NCBI GenBank assembly: GCA_026545225.1
Contig: CM048850.1
Span: 25,222,297-25,286,296 of the forward strand
Origin: Cornus controversa
Taxonomy: Eukaryota > Streptophyta > Magnoliopsida > Cornales > Cornaceae
Direction of reading: 5' to 3'
DNA: 64,000 bases
A model generated the notes under the pieces. The model was not told the origin of the DNA. It saw only the letters and a list, made by a program, of their open reading frames with translations, and did not search any database. Below, piece after piece: positions 22,900 through 32,995 of the stretch (its first letter is position 1; every line of letters begins with the position of its first letter). A program made the position numbers and the translations under genes.

Positions 22900-24060
22900 A
22901 AAGATTTTTTATTGATCCTTTTTCATACGTACTCCACTGGTTATCCTCTCACTATGAGCGACTCAACTTGGCTCCTTTGACCCTGTCTTCGTCAGTTGAA
23001 TGGCCCTAGTCACTTTGGAATGCACAATGCCACGTTTGATCTCTTTGTTCCAATGGCTGCTTTATTAGTTGAGGTGGTTTAAAGAGCACTCTAGCCTTAT
23101 TCTCTTGGTATAAGCTGGCCAATGAAGTTTTCAAGGGGGTTTATCTTCTCCTCAACTTTCTGTTTGTTATCTAGCTGCCTCGATGTTGAAGAATATGAAT
23201 TTATTTGATTCTTCTAATCGTTGAGCCACTGCTTCATTCGTCTTTCAATGGTGATCAAGGTTGATCTCTGATGCTGAATAGGTTTATCTTCTTCTAGTCT
23301 TATAAAACCTTGGGCCTTTGCGTTCAGAGCTCCAAAGTAGTGGCTACCTTAAAGGCTTCCACGACTACTGGCTGATCACGACCATCTATGATGGACATAT
23401 TTAGGTTGACCCTGGTTAAAAACTCCTTCAAGCTTTCTTCTTTCCCCTATCTTATTATGAAGATGCTAGAGATCGTCTTCTTTTGCCTCCGATTTCTAAT
23501 ATATCGTGTAACAAAAAGCTCGTATAGCCTTTAGAAACTTCTGATCGATCTTGGAGGTTACTGCCTGAACTAGATCAGTGCTAGACCAGCCAAACTCATT
23601 CGAAAAACCTTGCACATTAATTTTTCATCTCCTGCATCAAGCGCCATTTTCTGTTAGATGTGATAGATGTGCTCCACAGGGTCTGTCATCCTATCAAAAG
23701 TAGTAAAGGCTGGCATGGTGAACTTATTTGGCTTTCTTGCCCTTTGTATATCTTCAGTGAAAGGTGACTGTATCACTCTTTGATTTGGTTGCCTACCTCT
23801 TTTTGCACCTGTACGGCCAAATCCTATTGAAGAAGATTCTCCTGCACATAATTTCTTTCTGATCTAGCTGGTAATTGTTGGTTGGACCGCTGTTTATCCC
23901 AAGGTATATCATTAGTTCCAAACACTTCTTGTTCCTGGCGGATCATTTGTTTGCTTGCCCATGGCTTGGGCTAACCTTTCCACCAGTTGTTCATTCGTTC
24001 GGTGCGCATTTTCCAACTATTGTCGTAGTTGCTGCACCATCTCTTATGAGGTAGGTTCCA
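22900..24060 (-). pseudogene. Tat-A gag, heavily decayed
   Basis: The minus strand from 24060 gives short gag-like pieces (for example ENAHRTNEQLVERLAQAMGK near 24000-23940) separated by many stops. No zinc knuckle could be read. Assigned mainly by position between the primer site and protease. Confidence 0.55.
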
Positions 24061-24152
24061 TTATTTATCTCTGAGCAGATGATTGCTTTCCAACAATTGT
24101 TCTGGATCGTAGCTGTAATGGCATGAACTTTTACACGTGAGAATTACAACGC

Positions 24153-24170
24153 TTCCCATAGACGGTGCCA
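24153..24170 (-). other. Tat-A primer binding site
   Basis: The minus strand reads TGGCACCGTCTATGGGAA three bases after the LTR. Tat elements usually have TGGCGCCGTCTGTGGGAA; two G-to-A changes separate them. Confidence 0.8.
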
Positions 24171-24173
24171 AAG

Positions 24174-24774
24174 TGTACGTCTAAGAATTTGCTAACCTGA
24201 GAGTGGTTAAACAAATCTTAACATAACACCCAAATCAATATAGAACAAGAAGTAAAACCAACTCTTAGAGGAGAGAATTACTTGGATTTCATTAGCGCAC
24301 ATGACTATATTTATTTAGAGCAATGCTACACGTCATGAAAATATTTCATGAATTTTTATCTTGAATGATGTGGCAATTAAATGGTGAGTTAGTATTGGTG
24401 AGATTCCCCCCATACACGGAATGTCAATGGTATTATCACTTGCCACATCATTCATGAAGACAATTCATGATAAAATTTCATGACGTTCAGCATTTCCCAT
24501 TTATAATTGATTACCATAGTTCTGCTAACTTTTCGCTCAAGAGATACAATCCTAATTACAACTGGATTTTCCTTCCTTGAGTATGTTTCCTTTTAGGAGT
24601 CATTCACTGCCTTGCTCTCATACGGATATCATTGGACCGAAGTTGTATAGTGAGAGGCTTACAATTAAAATAGGCTGGCCCAGACTCTGGTTGGCTCAGC
24701 TTAGCATATCTCAATAGCCTAGACTCCGGCCTCCATGTGCCATCGTGCTACAGGTGAGATTTTATGCCCCCACA
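24174..24774 (-). repeat. Tat-A 5' LTR with nested MITE
   Basis: The minus strand starts TGTGGGGGCATAAAATCTC and ends TTAGACGTACA against the primer site. Without the nested 181-bp MITE it is about 415 bp. The outer flank (24775-24779, AATAC) is the candidate TSD; the partner is off window, so the outer end is judged only from the TG terminus. Confidence 0.75.
24318..24498. mobile_element. MITE with about 55-bp terminal inverted repeats
   Basis: The left arm GAGCAATGCTACACGTCATG and onward pairs with the right arm (reverse complement GGGAAATGCTGAACGTCATG and onward), reaching the shared GAATGATGTGGCAA. ATTTA flanks both sides (24313-24317 and 24499-24503), a likely 5-bp TSD. No coding capacity. 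Superfamily not assigned. Confidence 0.78.
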
Positions 24775-24787
24775 AATACTTATTTTG

Positions 24788-24788
<1 letters not shown>

Positions 24789-24826
<38 letters not shown>
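24789..24826. repeat. AT microsatellite
   Basis: An AT dinucleotide run just outside Tat-A. Confidence 0.9.
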
Positions 24827-24831
<5 letters not shown>

Positions 24832-25024
24832 GAGACTTTGACAAAAATATGGAAAGCATGTAAAAAAAATCATGTAAAATAATTACAACAAATTAGCTTA
24901 TCCTATGAAAATGAGACAAAACATTTAATCCACTATTCTTTGAAAGTGATCTCATCCACTTTAACAAATGCACAATATATTAGCATACAAATATATGGTG
25001 CATTTCTTGTCAAATTTTCATGTG

Positions 25025-25025
<1 letters not shown>

Positions 25026-25055
<30 letters not shown>

Positions 25056-25096
25056 CACATACATACATATATATATATATATGTGTGTGTGTGTGG
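25026..25096. repeat. Compound AT / CA / GT microsatellite
   Basis: Alternating AT, ACAT and GT runs. The small ORFs across it are products of the repeat. Confidence 0.85.
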
Positions 25097-25138
25097 TGTA
25101 TCTTAAATTTCATCTTACTCTCAAGCCTCCCAAGAAAG

Positions 25139-25527
25139 TGTTAGAGGTTTTTGTCCTACATTGAATTTGGATGGAAAGACTGTTTAGTATATATAGGTGG
25201 GTATGCACCACTACCAAATAGTTTAAGCTTTTGGGTTAGTGGGCAAGCGCCCTATTCACTACAGTGGTAATAGAGCCAAACCCAATACTTGATTCGGTGT
25301 CACGCCAAGCGCTCGCTCAGAATGTGTTTAAGTCTTCATCAGATAGATAGGGCGGTCCGATCATAACGAGAGTGTTGCGAGTTCAGGTGAGGGAGAATAT
25401 TAGAAGTCCTTGTCATACATCGAATCTGAATGAAGAGAGTGTTGCATATATATAGGTGAGTATACAACACTACCCAATAACTTAAGTTTTTAGGTCACCA
25501 GACAAATGTCCGACCACACCTATGCAC
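25139..25527 (+). mobile_element. TRIM (miniature LTR retrotransposon), copy 1
   Basis: The 5' LTR is 25139-25263 (TGTTAGAGG... to ...CACTACA), followed by a primer site TGGTAATAGAGCC close to the initiator tRNA-Met type TGGTATCAGAGC. A purine tract GTGAGGGAGAA (25387-25397) precedes the 3' LTR starting at 25398. The 3' LTR end near 25520-25530 is unclear and no TSD was found. Copy 2 at 33614-34035 is the same family. No protein is encoded. Confidence 0.78.
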
Positions 25528-25657
25528 ACATATATATCTTGTATGTCATTTATATTGCATGCAAATAAATATTGTTTGATATAAATAACTTGTCTAAATT
25601 CATAAATAATTCTCTAACATCTTCTTTATTTTTTGGGAATTATATTCTCCACAATAA

Positions 25658-26796
25658 GGGATTGTTTGGTAATTCTGTCGGATTCCATTTCTACTGTAAA
25701 AAAAAATTCTGAAAACCTGATGTTCTGCCATTTCTTTCAAAAGCATAATACGTTTGGTAATATCATATGCTGTTGAAATTTTGAAAATAGTGGTATCTTT
25801 GACTAAAAATTGTGTTTGTGTAATATGATTCCAACTCATTTTAACCAGCATAAATATGATATTACATATTTTATGTATATTCTTTCCTCTGAAATTATAT
25901 TTGTTAAGACTTTATTTTAATTTATTTTAATTAAAAATTCATTTTTAATCATTTTCATGTGTTTGGTAATTGGCATAAATTCTAAGTATTTACACGTTTT
26001 TGGTAATTGTCATATATTATTATATATACTTGTTTTATTTCTTTTTATATTCTTATATTATATATAATTGTATTTATATATAACTCTTATTTTATTGTAT
26101 TTTCTTCTTATATATATATATATTATATTTTTATTTATTGTATTTTATAAAAAAATTTATTCTTATTGACTTATAATTTTTTATTTATTATATTATATTT
26201 TTATATTATATATAATTGTATTTATATATAGCTCTTATTTTATTGTATTTTCTTCTTATATATATTATATATTTATTTATTTATTATTATATATATATTT
26301 ATATTTTTATTTATTGTATTTTATAAAAGATGTTTATTCTTATTTACTTATAAATTTGTATTTATTGTATTTTATTTATACTTATATTTTTATTTATAAT
26401 TTTTTTATTTATTGTATTTTATTTTGTTATATTTATATTTTTTGAATAACCAATTTTCTATTTATTGTATTTTCTAATTTTTTTTATGCTTGTTTTTCAT
26501 AAAATTTTAATTTATTGTATTATATTATATTATATTTTTGAACTGGTAAAATTTTAATTTATTGTATTTAATAAAAAAAAATCAGAAATGAAAACTTGAA
26601 CTGAAAAATGAAATCTGAAACTGAAAGTTTTGTTATGAAGCTTTCAAATTATGCCTAAGGATTGTCAAAATTTTGACATCACTTTCATTTTTTTGAAAAT
26701 AAAAATTGCATTACCAAACATGATTTCTACTGTGACTTCCAAAAAAATAAAAATAAAAGCTAAAATATGAAAACATTAGTGTTACCAAACAGGGCC
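25658..26796. mobile_element. AT-rich element with hAT-like inverted ends
   Basis: The left end GGGATTGTTTGGTAATTC and the right end (reverse complement GGCCCTGTTTGGTAACAC) match the GGCCCTGTTTGGTA-type terminus common in plant hAT MITEs. The interior is extremely AT-rich with repeated TTTATTGTATTTT words and two long similar blocks near 26030-26130 and 26190-26290. No clean 8-bp TSD was found; TAAGGG occurs on both sides but offset, so boundaries may be off by a few bases. Confidence 0.6.
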
Positions 26797-27093
26797 TAAG
26801 GGTATTGTACCTTAAAAGCCTGTCACAACCATTGTAAAAACATTACCGTTCTTTAAATGGAAAAAATATTGGGTAAATTATACTGACCTTCCTTGAAATT
26901 TGGTATAATTACACCCGGCATCAAACTAATGAATTTTGTTATACCGTGCTTCCCTGAGGTTTTCTCTGTTATGACAAAATTCCGTTAGTTTTGTCAAAAA
27001 ATTTAGTTGAACGAACCAAAATGTCTATCAACTTATATACATATATATTTACATATATATTTATACATAATCGTAAATATATACACACATAAA

Positions 27094-27101
27094 CACAACC
27101 G

Positions 27102-27133
<32 letters not shown>

Positions 27134-27182
27134 ATCATATATATATACACACAAACACAACCATATATATATACACACACAC
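27094..27182. repeat. AT and ACAC microsatellites
   Basis: AT runs (27101-27130, 27139-27147) alternating with ACACA runs. ORFs on both strands here are repeat translation. Confidence 0.85.
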
Positions 27183-27557
27183 AGAGTATATCAGATTTGG
27201 GTTTGTCTCATCAGCGGGATAGTCGAGCTCTGCTGGAGTTCGTAGCCCAAGGCGGAGGAATTGGAATCTTTAAGGTTCCAGTGATGATGGTGATGACTAG
27301 TTCAGTGGTGATTGATCTATTTGAAATTGGGGAAGAAGATTGATTAGGATTTGGTTTGGTTAAAGTGGGGAAGATGATCTATTTGGCTTAGGGTTTGACC
27401 AGTTTCTGCGTTGATCGGTAATGAAATCTGGCATCGACGACTGAAGATCTGACAAATAGATTGGTGGTGTCATTCAATTTGCAGATTGATGGTTCACAAA
27501 TTCGGCAAAGATGGCGCTCGAATGGTGGATCTAAGGAAGATGGCTGGATAGTGACGA

Positions 27558-27578
27558 TGTGTGTGTGTGTGTGTGTGT
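27558..27578. repeat. GT microsatellite
   Basis: A GT run of about ten units inside the core of the long-TIR element. Confidence 0.85.
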
Positions 27579-27802
27579 TAAAGCGTGTTTGGGTTTGTTT
27601 GGTAGAGATGATGATGGTAGTGCTCATGGGTCGTCTAGTTAGTGGTGACGCTGGTCTTGGTGTGGCAGTTGGGGTTGTCCACGATGGTGGTTGCCATGGT
27701 GAGTTTCGGCTTGGTTGTATAGGGGTGGTTGGGATGTTGGAGGTGGTGGCTTATGGGTTGTCCGGATAGTGGTTGCGATGGTGGTGGTGCTCCGTCAGCT
27801 CC

Positions 27803-27803
<1 letters not shown>

Positions 27804-27833
<30 letters not shown>

Positions 27834-27840
27834 ATATATA
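27804..27840. repeat. GC/CA/TA compound microsatellite
   Basis: GCGCGC passes into CACACA and then TATATA, making an unusual composition switch within about 40 bp. Confidence 0.85.
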
Positions 27841-28499
27841 ATAATATAATAATATTTTCAATATATATATAATATAGTAAATATATTATTATATTATATA
27901 GACAAAAGTGTTATTTTATATATATAAATATTTTAATATTAATATTAATATAATATTAATGTATAATAGATATTTTATTTAAAAATTAACGTCTTTTAGT
28001 ACATTTCTGTTACATGAAATATCATTATAATAAAATTCGTTAATTTGATATTACGCGTAATTATGTCAAATTTTTAAAAAATTAGTGTAATTTATTCAAA
28101 AATTTATTAAATATTTGACAATAACTTCTGTGTAGTACTCGAGTCAATGAACCCGAAAACTATATTCTAGATACCCGTACACCAATGCTTTCTCACTGCA
28201 TTATTTATCAATACAGTTCAGACTTAACTTTGGAAAAAGAAAAAAAAGTCTTTATCATTTATTAATACAGTTGTCTCAATCACAATTATCTCTTGTGTAA
28301 TTTAAGAATTAACATTCAGAATTCCTCTTTAGATGCCCACGAGATTTGAAAATGTAATTAAAGGTAGGCCCCATTATATTTACTTTAATTTCTCCACCAA
28401 ATCCATGTGCTCCTCTCTCTCGCTTTCATCGCCAGTGGTCCACTTTCTCTGCGCTCTGTGTCAGCATTCACACCGACTAACAGTGCGGCAGTGCCTGCC

Positions 28500-28570
28500 C
28501 CTCCCACCCCCACCCCCACCCCCACCCCGCACAATTTTTTTTTTCTCTCTCTCTCTCTCTCTCAAAATAA

Positions 28571-28601
<31 letters not shown>

Positions 28602-28602
28602 G
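28500..28602. repeat. CCCCA, CT and TA microsatellites in series
   Basis: A CCCCCA pentamer/hexamer run (28501-28528), a CT run (28543-28563) and a TA run (28576-28601) stand one after another. The two ORFs crossing them are not genes. Confidence 0.88.
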
Positions 28603-29223
28603 ATGTGTATTCTTTTTATTTTCTTTTTTTATCGAACCTATCACATGGTGTGGTCCACGATGCCTAACATCAGTCCACAATCCATATTGGTCGCTTCTGA
28701 ACTATTAGAATAAACTAGTAGAACAAGTTTGGCCAACTTCACTAAATGATTCCATTTTATACTGTCTACAGGGGTATGAAATCTACACCTAGAATTGAGA
28801 TGAGAATCATATATTCAACCAAACTCGTGGTAACTTATTTTTCTTTAATCAATTTAACACTTAAAACTGCATTTATAGGTGAGAAATTATAAAAATAAAA
28901 AAAAATTGTTAGCCATTTGCAAAGAAGCTTCAAAATTCAAATAATTTTATCGAGTAATTTGGACTCCAAGTAGCCTACTACGATATAATGGTGTAAATCC
29001 AAAATTTACATTATGTAACAATAATCTTCTTGGTTAACTGATCTACAATCAGATTAAACACGGAATTAAAACAAAGATTGCTGAAAAATATCACATTATA
29101 ACTTCATCAAAGATGTACATTACATCAAAATTCAAAGCCAACTCAAACTAAGATTAACGTTTAACTCTTTAAACGTTACAAAACCTTTATATTAATCACA
29201 CCAAAAAAAAAAAAAAAAGTGGC
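28603..29223. other. Intergenic, downstream of the inhibitor gene
   Basis: AT-rich sequence with no coding signal. It includes the probable 3' untranslated region of the minus-strand gene: an A-run at 29203-29218 (T-run in the transcript) and AATATAAAG-like words near 29185-29195 that could serve as a polyadenylation signal. Confidence 0.5.
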
Positions 29224-29805
29224 TTAGTACTTGGCAGCAAACTGGTTAATCAAAGCTAGTGCATTACTAGTGACCTGTGCAACATTAGTGACCCGTGCCC
29301 TAATTGAGGACTTAATTCTACCATCCATGGCCCGGCCTGCGAACCCGTCCATGCAAGTGTTCCCATCAGTTAGTGCAGCACTAACCCAAGTATCCACATT
29401 GCTCATGTGCCACAAAAAGTCCGGACCCTTGGCATTACCCATTTTCTTGAGCTCCACCACGGAATTGCTAAGCCGGTCCACGGTATCACCCATCTCCTCC
29501 AAACAGTCCTTAATTGCTTCATACTCTCTGGCCTTCAATCCCTTAAATTTGGTTAGCTTTGTCACAAATGTCTTGGTGGACTGAGCCCGAGATAGGCTCA
29601 CAGACAATGCCGTCTGGGCCAATTGGCGTCGACTTTTTTGGATGGTGGTGGCGTAGACGGAGAGAGACTGGACACACAATGCCGGATATTGGGTGGCACT
29701 GCAAGAGGCCTTGATGAAGTTTGTCGAGGTGGCCGACTCCGCCGCGCCGGAAATGTACAAGAGAGAGAGGATCAGTGGCAGCAATGAGAGGGTGGTTTTT
29801 GCCAT
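29224..29805 (-). CDS. Pectin methylesterase / invertase inhibitor family protein, 193 aa
   Basis: The only recognisable host gene here. Plant PMEI proteins are secreted to the cell wall, where they form a 1:1 complex with pectin methylesterase and block demethylation of pectin; relatives inhibit invertase. Residues 1 to about 24 are a hydrophobic signal peptide. Four cysteines at 35, 44, 101 and 151 fit the two disulfides of the fold, in the contexts KASCSATQYPALC, IKDCLEEM and NTCMDGF; the family blocks VSLSRAQSTK and MDGRIKSSIRARV follow the usual order. There is no intron, as is common in the family, and length is typical. The start at 29805 was chosen over an in-frame ATG at 30018 because the signal peptide begins right there and a TATA box lies 64 bases upstream. 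The frame is intact and GC-richer than its surroundings. It is closest to the PMEI group that includes the 21-kDa secreted proteins; which enzyme it inhibits cannot be told from sequence. Confidence 0.95.
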   Translation of the reverse strand: MAKTTLSLLPLILSLLYISGAAESATSTNFIKASCSATQYPALCVQSLSVYATTIQKSRRQLAQTALSVSLSRAQSTKTFVTKLTKFKGLKAREYEAIKDCLEEMGDTVDRLSNSVVELKKMGNAKGPDFLWHMSNVDTWVSAALTDGNTCMDGFAGRAMDGRIKSSIRARVTNVAQVTSNALALINQFAAKY

Positions 29806-29868
29806 TGTATGGATCGTATTGAAACGAGAGAATTGAAGGATAGATGAGACTTTGGAGTGGCGTGTGAG

Positions 29869-29876
29869 ATTTATAG
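29869..29876 (-). promoter_or_regulatory. TATA box of the inhibitor gene
   Basis: The minus strand reads CTATAAAT within CACCCTCTATAAATCTCAC, 64 bases before the ATG. A transcript start about 30 bases further on would leave a leader of some 35 bases. Confidence 0.75.
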
Positions 29877-30155
29877 AGGGTGTGAGTGGCTTATCGCATG
29901 CCTTTCGGGCCCATGGCGTGTTGACTCTAGTGTGAAGATTGTATTTGGGTTTGGCGAATAGGCAATAGGGACTTGTGAGAATGCACCAATCAGGCATAAA
30001 TATAAGGATAGATTTCAATTTTCAAGTATATGTATATGAAATGAAATGGGGCTTTCACATTACAGCATAAAGTTTTGCTACCGACATCGACAAACACCGA
30101 CTAGAATCACTGTTATAAACTTATAACATGTAGTAATGAGCATCCTATTTTCATA
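29877..30155 (-). other. Upstream region of the inhibitor gene
   Basis: Presumed promoter-proximal sequence between the TATA box and the MITE. The in-frame extension of the reading frame to 30018 falls here and is treated as chance. No other element recognised. Confidence 0.4.
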
Positions 30156-30157
30156 TA

Positions 30158-30431
30158 CTCCATTGTCCCATAATTTTAGTTCACTATTCTTTTTTGAAAT
30201 ATCTCAAAATACATTTTCATTTTTTAAAATGGATGTATTATCTTTTATATGATTCATAAACTACCATTTTCAAACTTTACTATCTTGAAAGTTGGTCCCA
30301 CCATATAATAATAATACTAACTTTTAAATAAAGACTAATATGTAAATTCATTTATTTTCACAATAAAAAGTCGATCATATCATAAAAAGTTGAAATTTTC
30401 AAATATTTTAAAAATTATGGAACAAAGGTAG
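30158..30431. mobile_element. Stowaway-like MITE upstream of the inhibitor gene
   Basis: The ends are CTCCATTGTCCCATAATTTT and the reverse complement CTACCTTTGTTCCATAATTT, the CTCCCTCCGTCCCATAA-type terminus of plant Tc1/mariner MITEs. TA flanks both sides (30156-30157, 30432-30433). It is 274 bp, AT-rich and non-coding, about 350 bp before the gene start. Confidence 0.82.
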
Positions 30432-30433
30432 TA

Positions 30434-30877
30434 TCTAATTTAGTGGGATCCACTTAAAAGTAAACAATTTAATCTTTCATGATTGTATCGAATTGAGATT
30501 CTTAAAGTTGTACCAACTTGGGTCAATTTCAATGCCACCTAAAGCTTTAATTTCGAGATCAAAACAATTGAGTTTAAATTATGTGTTAATGGTTTAAATA
30601 TTTTTAAATGATATAATTTATTTTAGATGTAGGTGTTAGAAGTTACTAAGTCAAGAGTTGAATTTGTTCAAGTCGATACAAACTTGAGCTAACTCAAAGT
30701 CAACAGTAGGCTTATGGAGTGAGTCAGTGAATTTCCTGACCTATTATTGCTAGAAGACTAGTAACTATTGAATAACATATATGAACTGCATTAGCTCCTA
30801 AAGTCTATGAAGTCAAAAAAATGAGCTACAAGCTGGTTCAAGAATATCTTTACAATTTAAATCTAACATTCATCACT

Positions 30878-30909
<32 letters not shown>

Positions 30910-32251
30910 CTAACATTCATCCAAGACTATTTATCCAAATTTTCAATGCTTTTGTGTTGGAATGAGTGCACAAAGATAATAAATATTTATCTTCAAATTG
31001 TTGGAACCGGATAATAAAAACTGACAATCTTCAATTATAAGAGGAGATTATCATATAAATACAAATATATGATAAAATAATAACATCCTGAATAACAGAA
31101 TTAAGAAATTATAAATAATTTCAAATTAAGACTTAAATGTGCGTAATCGCTTTTTGAAAATAGTTAAAGTCTCTCCTTAGTGAAATCAGAATATCAAATA
31201 ACAACACTATTTTCGGAATTCAACTAAACCAGATTCAACAATCTGTATGTTCATAGAGTGACACACTCTATGAGCCTATGTACTCATGTGCTCATTTCCA
31301 TCCAATCATATGTCAAAAAAAAAAAATTTTTTAAGAAATTATATTCGAACACATATATCAATATATATATATTGACCGTAGAAGTTGGAAACATTACCAG
31401 AATGGAATTCCAAGAACTTCTATAATTTCGTTACTAGAAAATTGATCAAAATTCAAAAATTTCGTTGTCAAACCTCCACCGGAACTTCTCCACAATCTTA
31501 AGTTTGACTGCCTAAAACTCCGTCAGAATCTCACCAAATTCTAGACTTGGTCATCGGAGACTTCAACCGAATCCTCAAAATTTCTCTAGACTTAGGTAAC
31601 TTCACTCACTATACATTGGACTCATCTCAACTTCTAAATCTATTAATATGTTTTGTATAGGTTCACCCTAGACCCCCCCCCCCCCCTTTATTGGCTCCAT
31701 ATTTATGGTTGTTATTTATGAGTGATTAAATAATATACTTAATCAAGCAACCTAAGAGTCAAGAGTTACAAATAATTTATAGGTGATTAAATATAGACAT
31801 AATCATGGAAGCCTAAGAAACAGGAGTTACAACATATATAAATGATGGATTAATGACGAAATCCCAAGAATTACAAGCAACCCAAAAGTCTCCTTATTAA
31901 TGGATGATTAAATGATATATTTAATCACGTAATCAATCAATTATAACCATTTAATTTTGTAACTGATGAAGGGAGATGAAAAGTCACAAATGAAATTTTA
32001 AAATATATATAATTTTGAAACACGTTCCCACATTTTGTGCCTTATATCTCTTGAGCTTTGAATGTATCTTTAAAATTTGGATCTTCCTTGACTTAGCTAT
32101 TGATCTATTAACTCACCTGAGTTGAAAATATACATATTTCACTCGTTTGAAACTAACATCAACGATGCAATCGAACATAGAATAGGATCAAATTTAAGGA
32201 AATCCATGACCGACTTCCTCGCAAGTCCTTGAGGTTTCTTATTTCAACACA
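30434..32251. other. Intergenic, AT-rich; no gene seen
   Basis: It holds a TA microsatellite (30883-30910), a run of 14 C (31673-31686) and a weak tandem field at 31715-31935, where phrases like GATTAAATxATATxxTTAATCA and AAGAGTxAxxAGTTAC recur about every 65 bases. Nothing coding is recognised. Confidence 0.5.
30883..30910. repeat. TA microsatellite
   Basis: A TA dinucleotide run. Confidence 0.88.
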
Positions 32252-32541
32252 TTGTCAGATATGAAGATGAGTGCATTTAATTCTCTGAAACAAGGAAGCT
32301 TTCCAGAAAATCACTTTAGCAGATGTCATGAGTTAGATGAGCTAAGCAACCAACCAAAATGATGTTCCTTCCTTATCAAGTTTGGTTACCCTAACTAAAG
32401 AAGTTAGTTGCCACCGCCATCCACCATCAGGTCAAGATATTTGTATTAGCCATAAGATGATATAATTAGGATAATCAATCACAGTTGACCACGTGGAGCC
32501 CAATCTGACGGGTGACACTCACTTAAGACATGAAACTCCAT

Positions 32542-32550
32542 CTATAAATA
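32542..32550 (+). promoter_or_regulatory. TATA box in the Ogre-A LTR
   Basis: CTATAAATA followed by a leader-like, GC-richer stretch; position fits an LTR promoter. Confidence 0.55.
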
Positions 32551-32710
32551 AAGGACTTCCTCTATTGGAAAAGAGGTCCAAACACTACAAACAAAACAAA
32601 CTTATTCCTGGTGAATCTCCCTTGCTTTCGAGCAAAGCCCAAGGTCTTACCTTACTTATCATGTATTAAATTGCATTTACTTTAATGTCATTTATTGCTT
32701 TCTCCCAACC

Positions 32711-32995
32711 CATGTAGCCCCCTAACACTCTGCTTCTTGCTTTGCCTAAATCCAACTGGTTTCCCTAACACCCTACTTCTAGCTTTGTCTAAATCCAAGT
32801 AGTTTCCCTAGCACCCTACTTCTAGTTGCACATAAATCCAAGTAGTGTCTGTAAAATTCTATTGCTGGTTGCGCCTAAATCATAGTACCATCCATAGCGG
32901 TCTACTGCTGGTTATTTAGCCCAAGTAGCGTCCATAGCATTCTACTGTTGGTTGCTTAGCCCAAGTAGTTTCCCTAGCGCCCTACTTCTAGTTGA
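32711..32995. repeat. Minisatellite, 41-44 bp unit, about seven copies
   Basis: Copies begin with phrases like AAGTAGTTTCCCTAGCACCC and run through CTACTTCTAGTTG to a CCTAAATCC- or TTAGCCC-type end. Later copies are about 41 bp and earlier ones 43-44 bp. It lies between the TATA box and the primer site, so it would be in the transcript leader. Confidence 0.8.

Larger units (their letters stand above)
19128..24774 (-). mobile_element. Tat-A: Tat-clade Ty3/gypsy retrotransposon, 3' part off window
   Basis: On the minus strand: 5' LTR (24174-24774), primer site, gag, protease, RT, RNase H, a second archaeal-type RNase H and integrase. The extra RNase H marks the Tat group. The integrase tail stops at 19128 where Tek-A inserted, so the 3' end should lie left of the window. 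All frames are full of stops. Confidence 0.88.
26871..28097. mobile_element. Long-TIR (Mutator-like?) element with a GC-richer core
   Basis: The left arm, from GGGTAAATTATACTGACC to GAATTTTGTTATA (26871-26952), pairs imperfectly with the right arm near 28015-28097 in inverted orientation, about 75-80 bp. Flanks read AAAAATATT on the left and AAAAATTTA on the right, which could be a decayed 9-bp TSD. The core 27190-27780 is GC-richer than the surroundings and looks like captured host sequence (Pack-MULE-like), but I recognise no gene in it. Microsatellites have expanded inside. Confidence 0.5.

Noticed and set aside
27007-27222. ORFs on both strands rich in Tyr, Ile and His
   Set aside because: Translation of AT and AC microsatellites.
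27461-27835. ORFs of 102 and 66 codons on opposite strands
   Set aside because: They cross GT and CA runs in the core of the long-TIR element; no recognisable family. The core itself is kept as a finding.
28333-28680. Pro-rich and Glu/Arg-rich ORFs
   Set aside because: They come from CCCCA and CT repeats.
29231-29584. Plus-strand ORF of 117 codons opposite the inhibitor gene
   Set aside because: Antisense shadow of a GC-rich coding region; no family resemblance.
29806-30018. In-frame 71-codon extension of the inhibitor gene to an ATG at 30018
   Set aside because: It has no family similarity, crosses the TATA box, and would bury the signal peptide.
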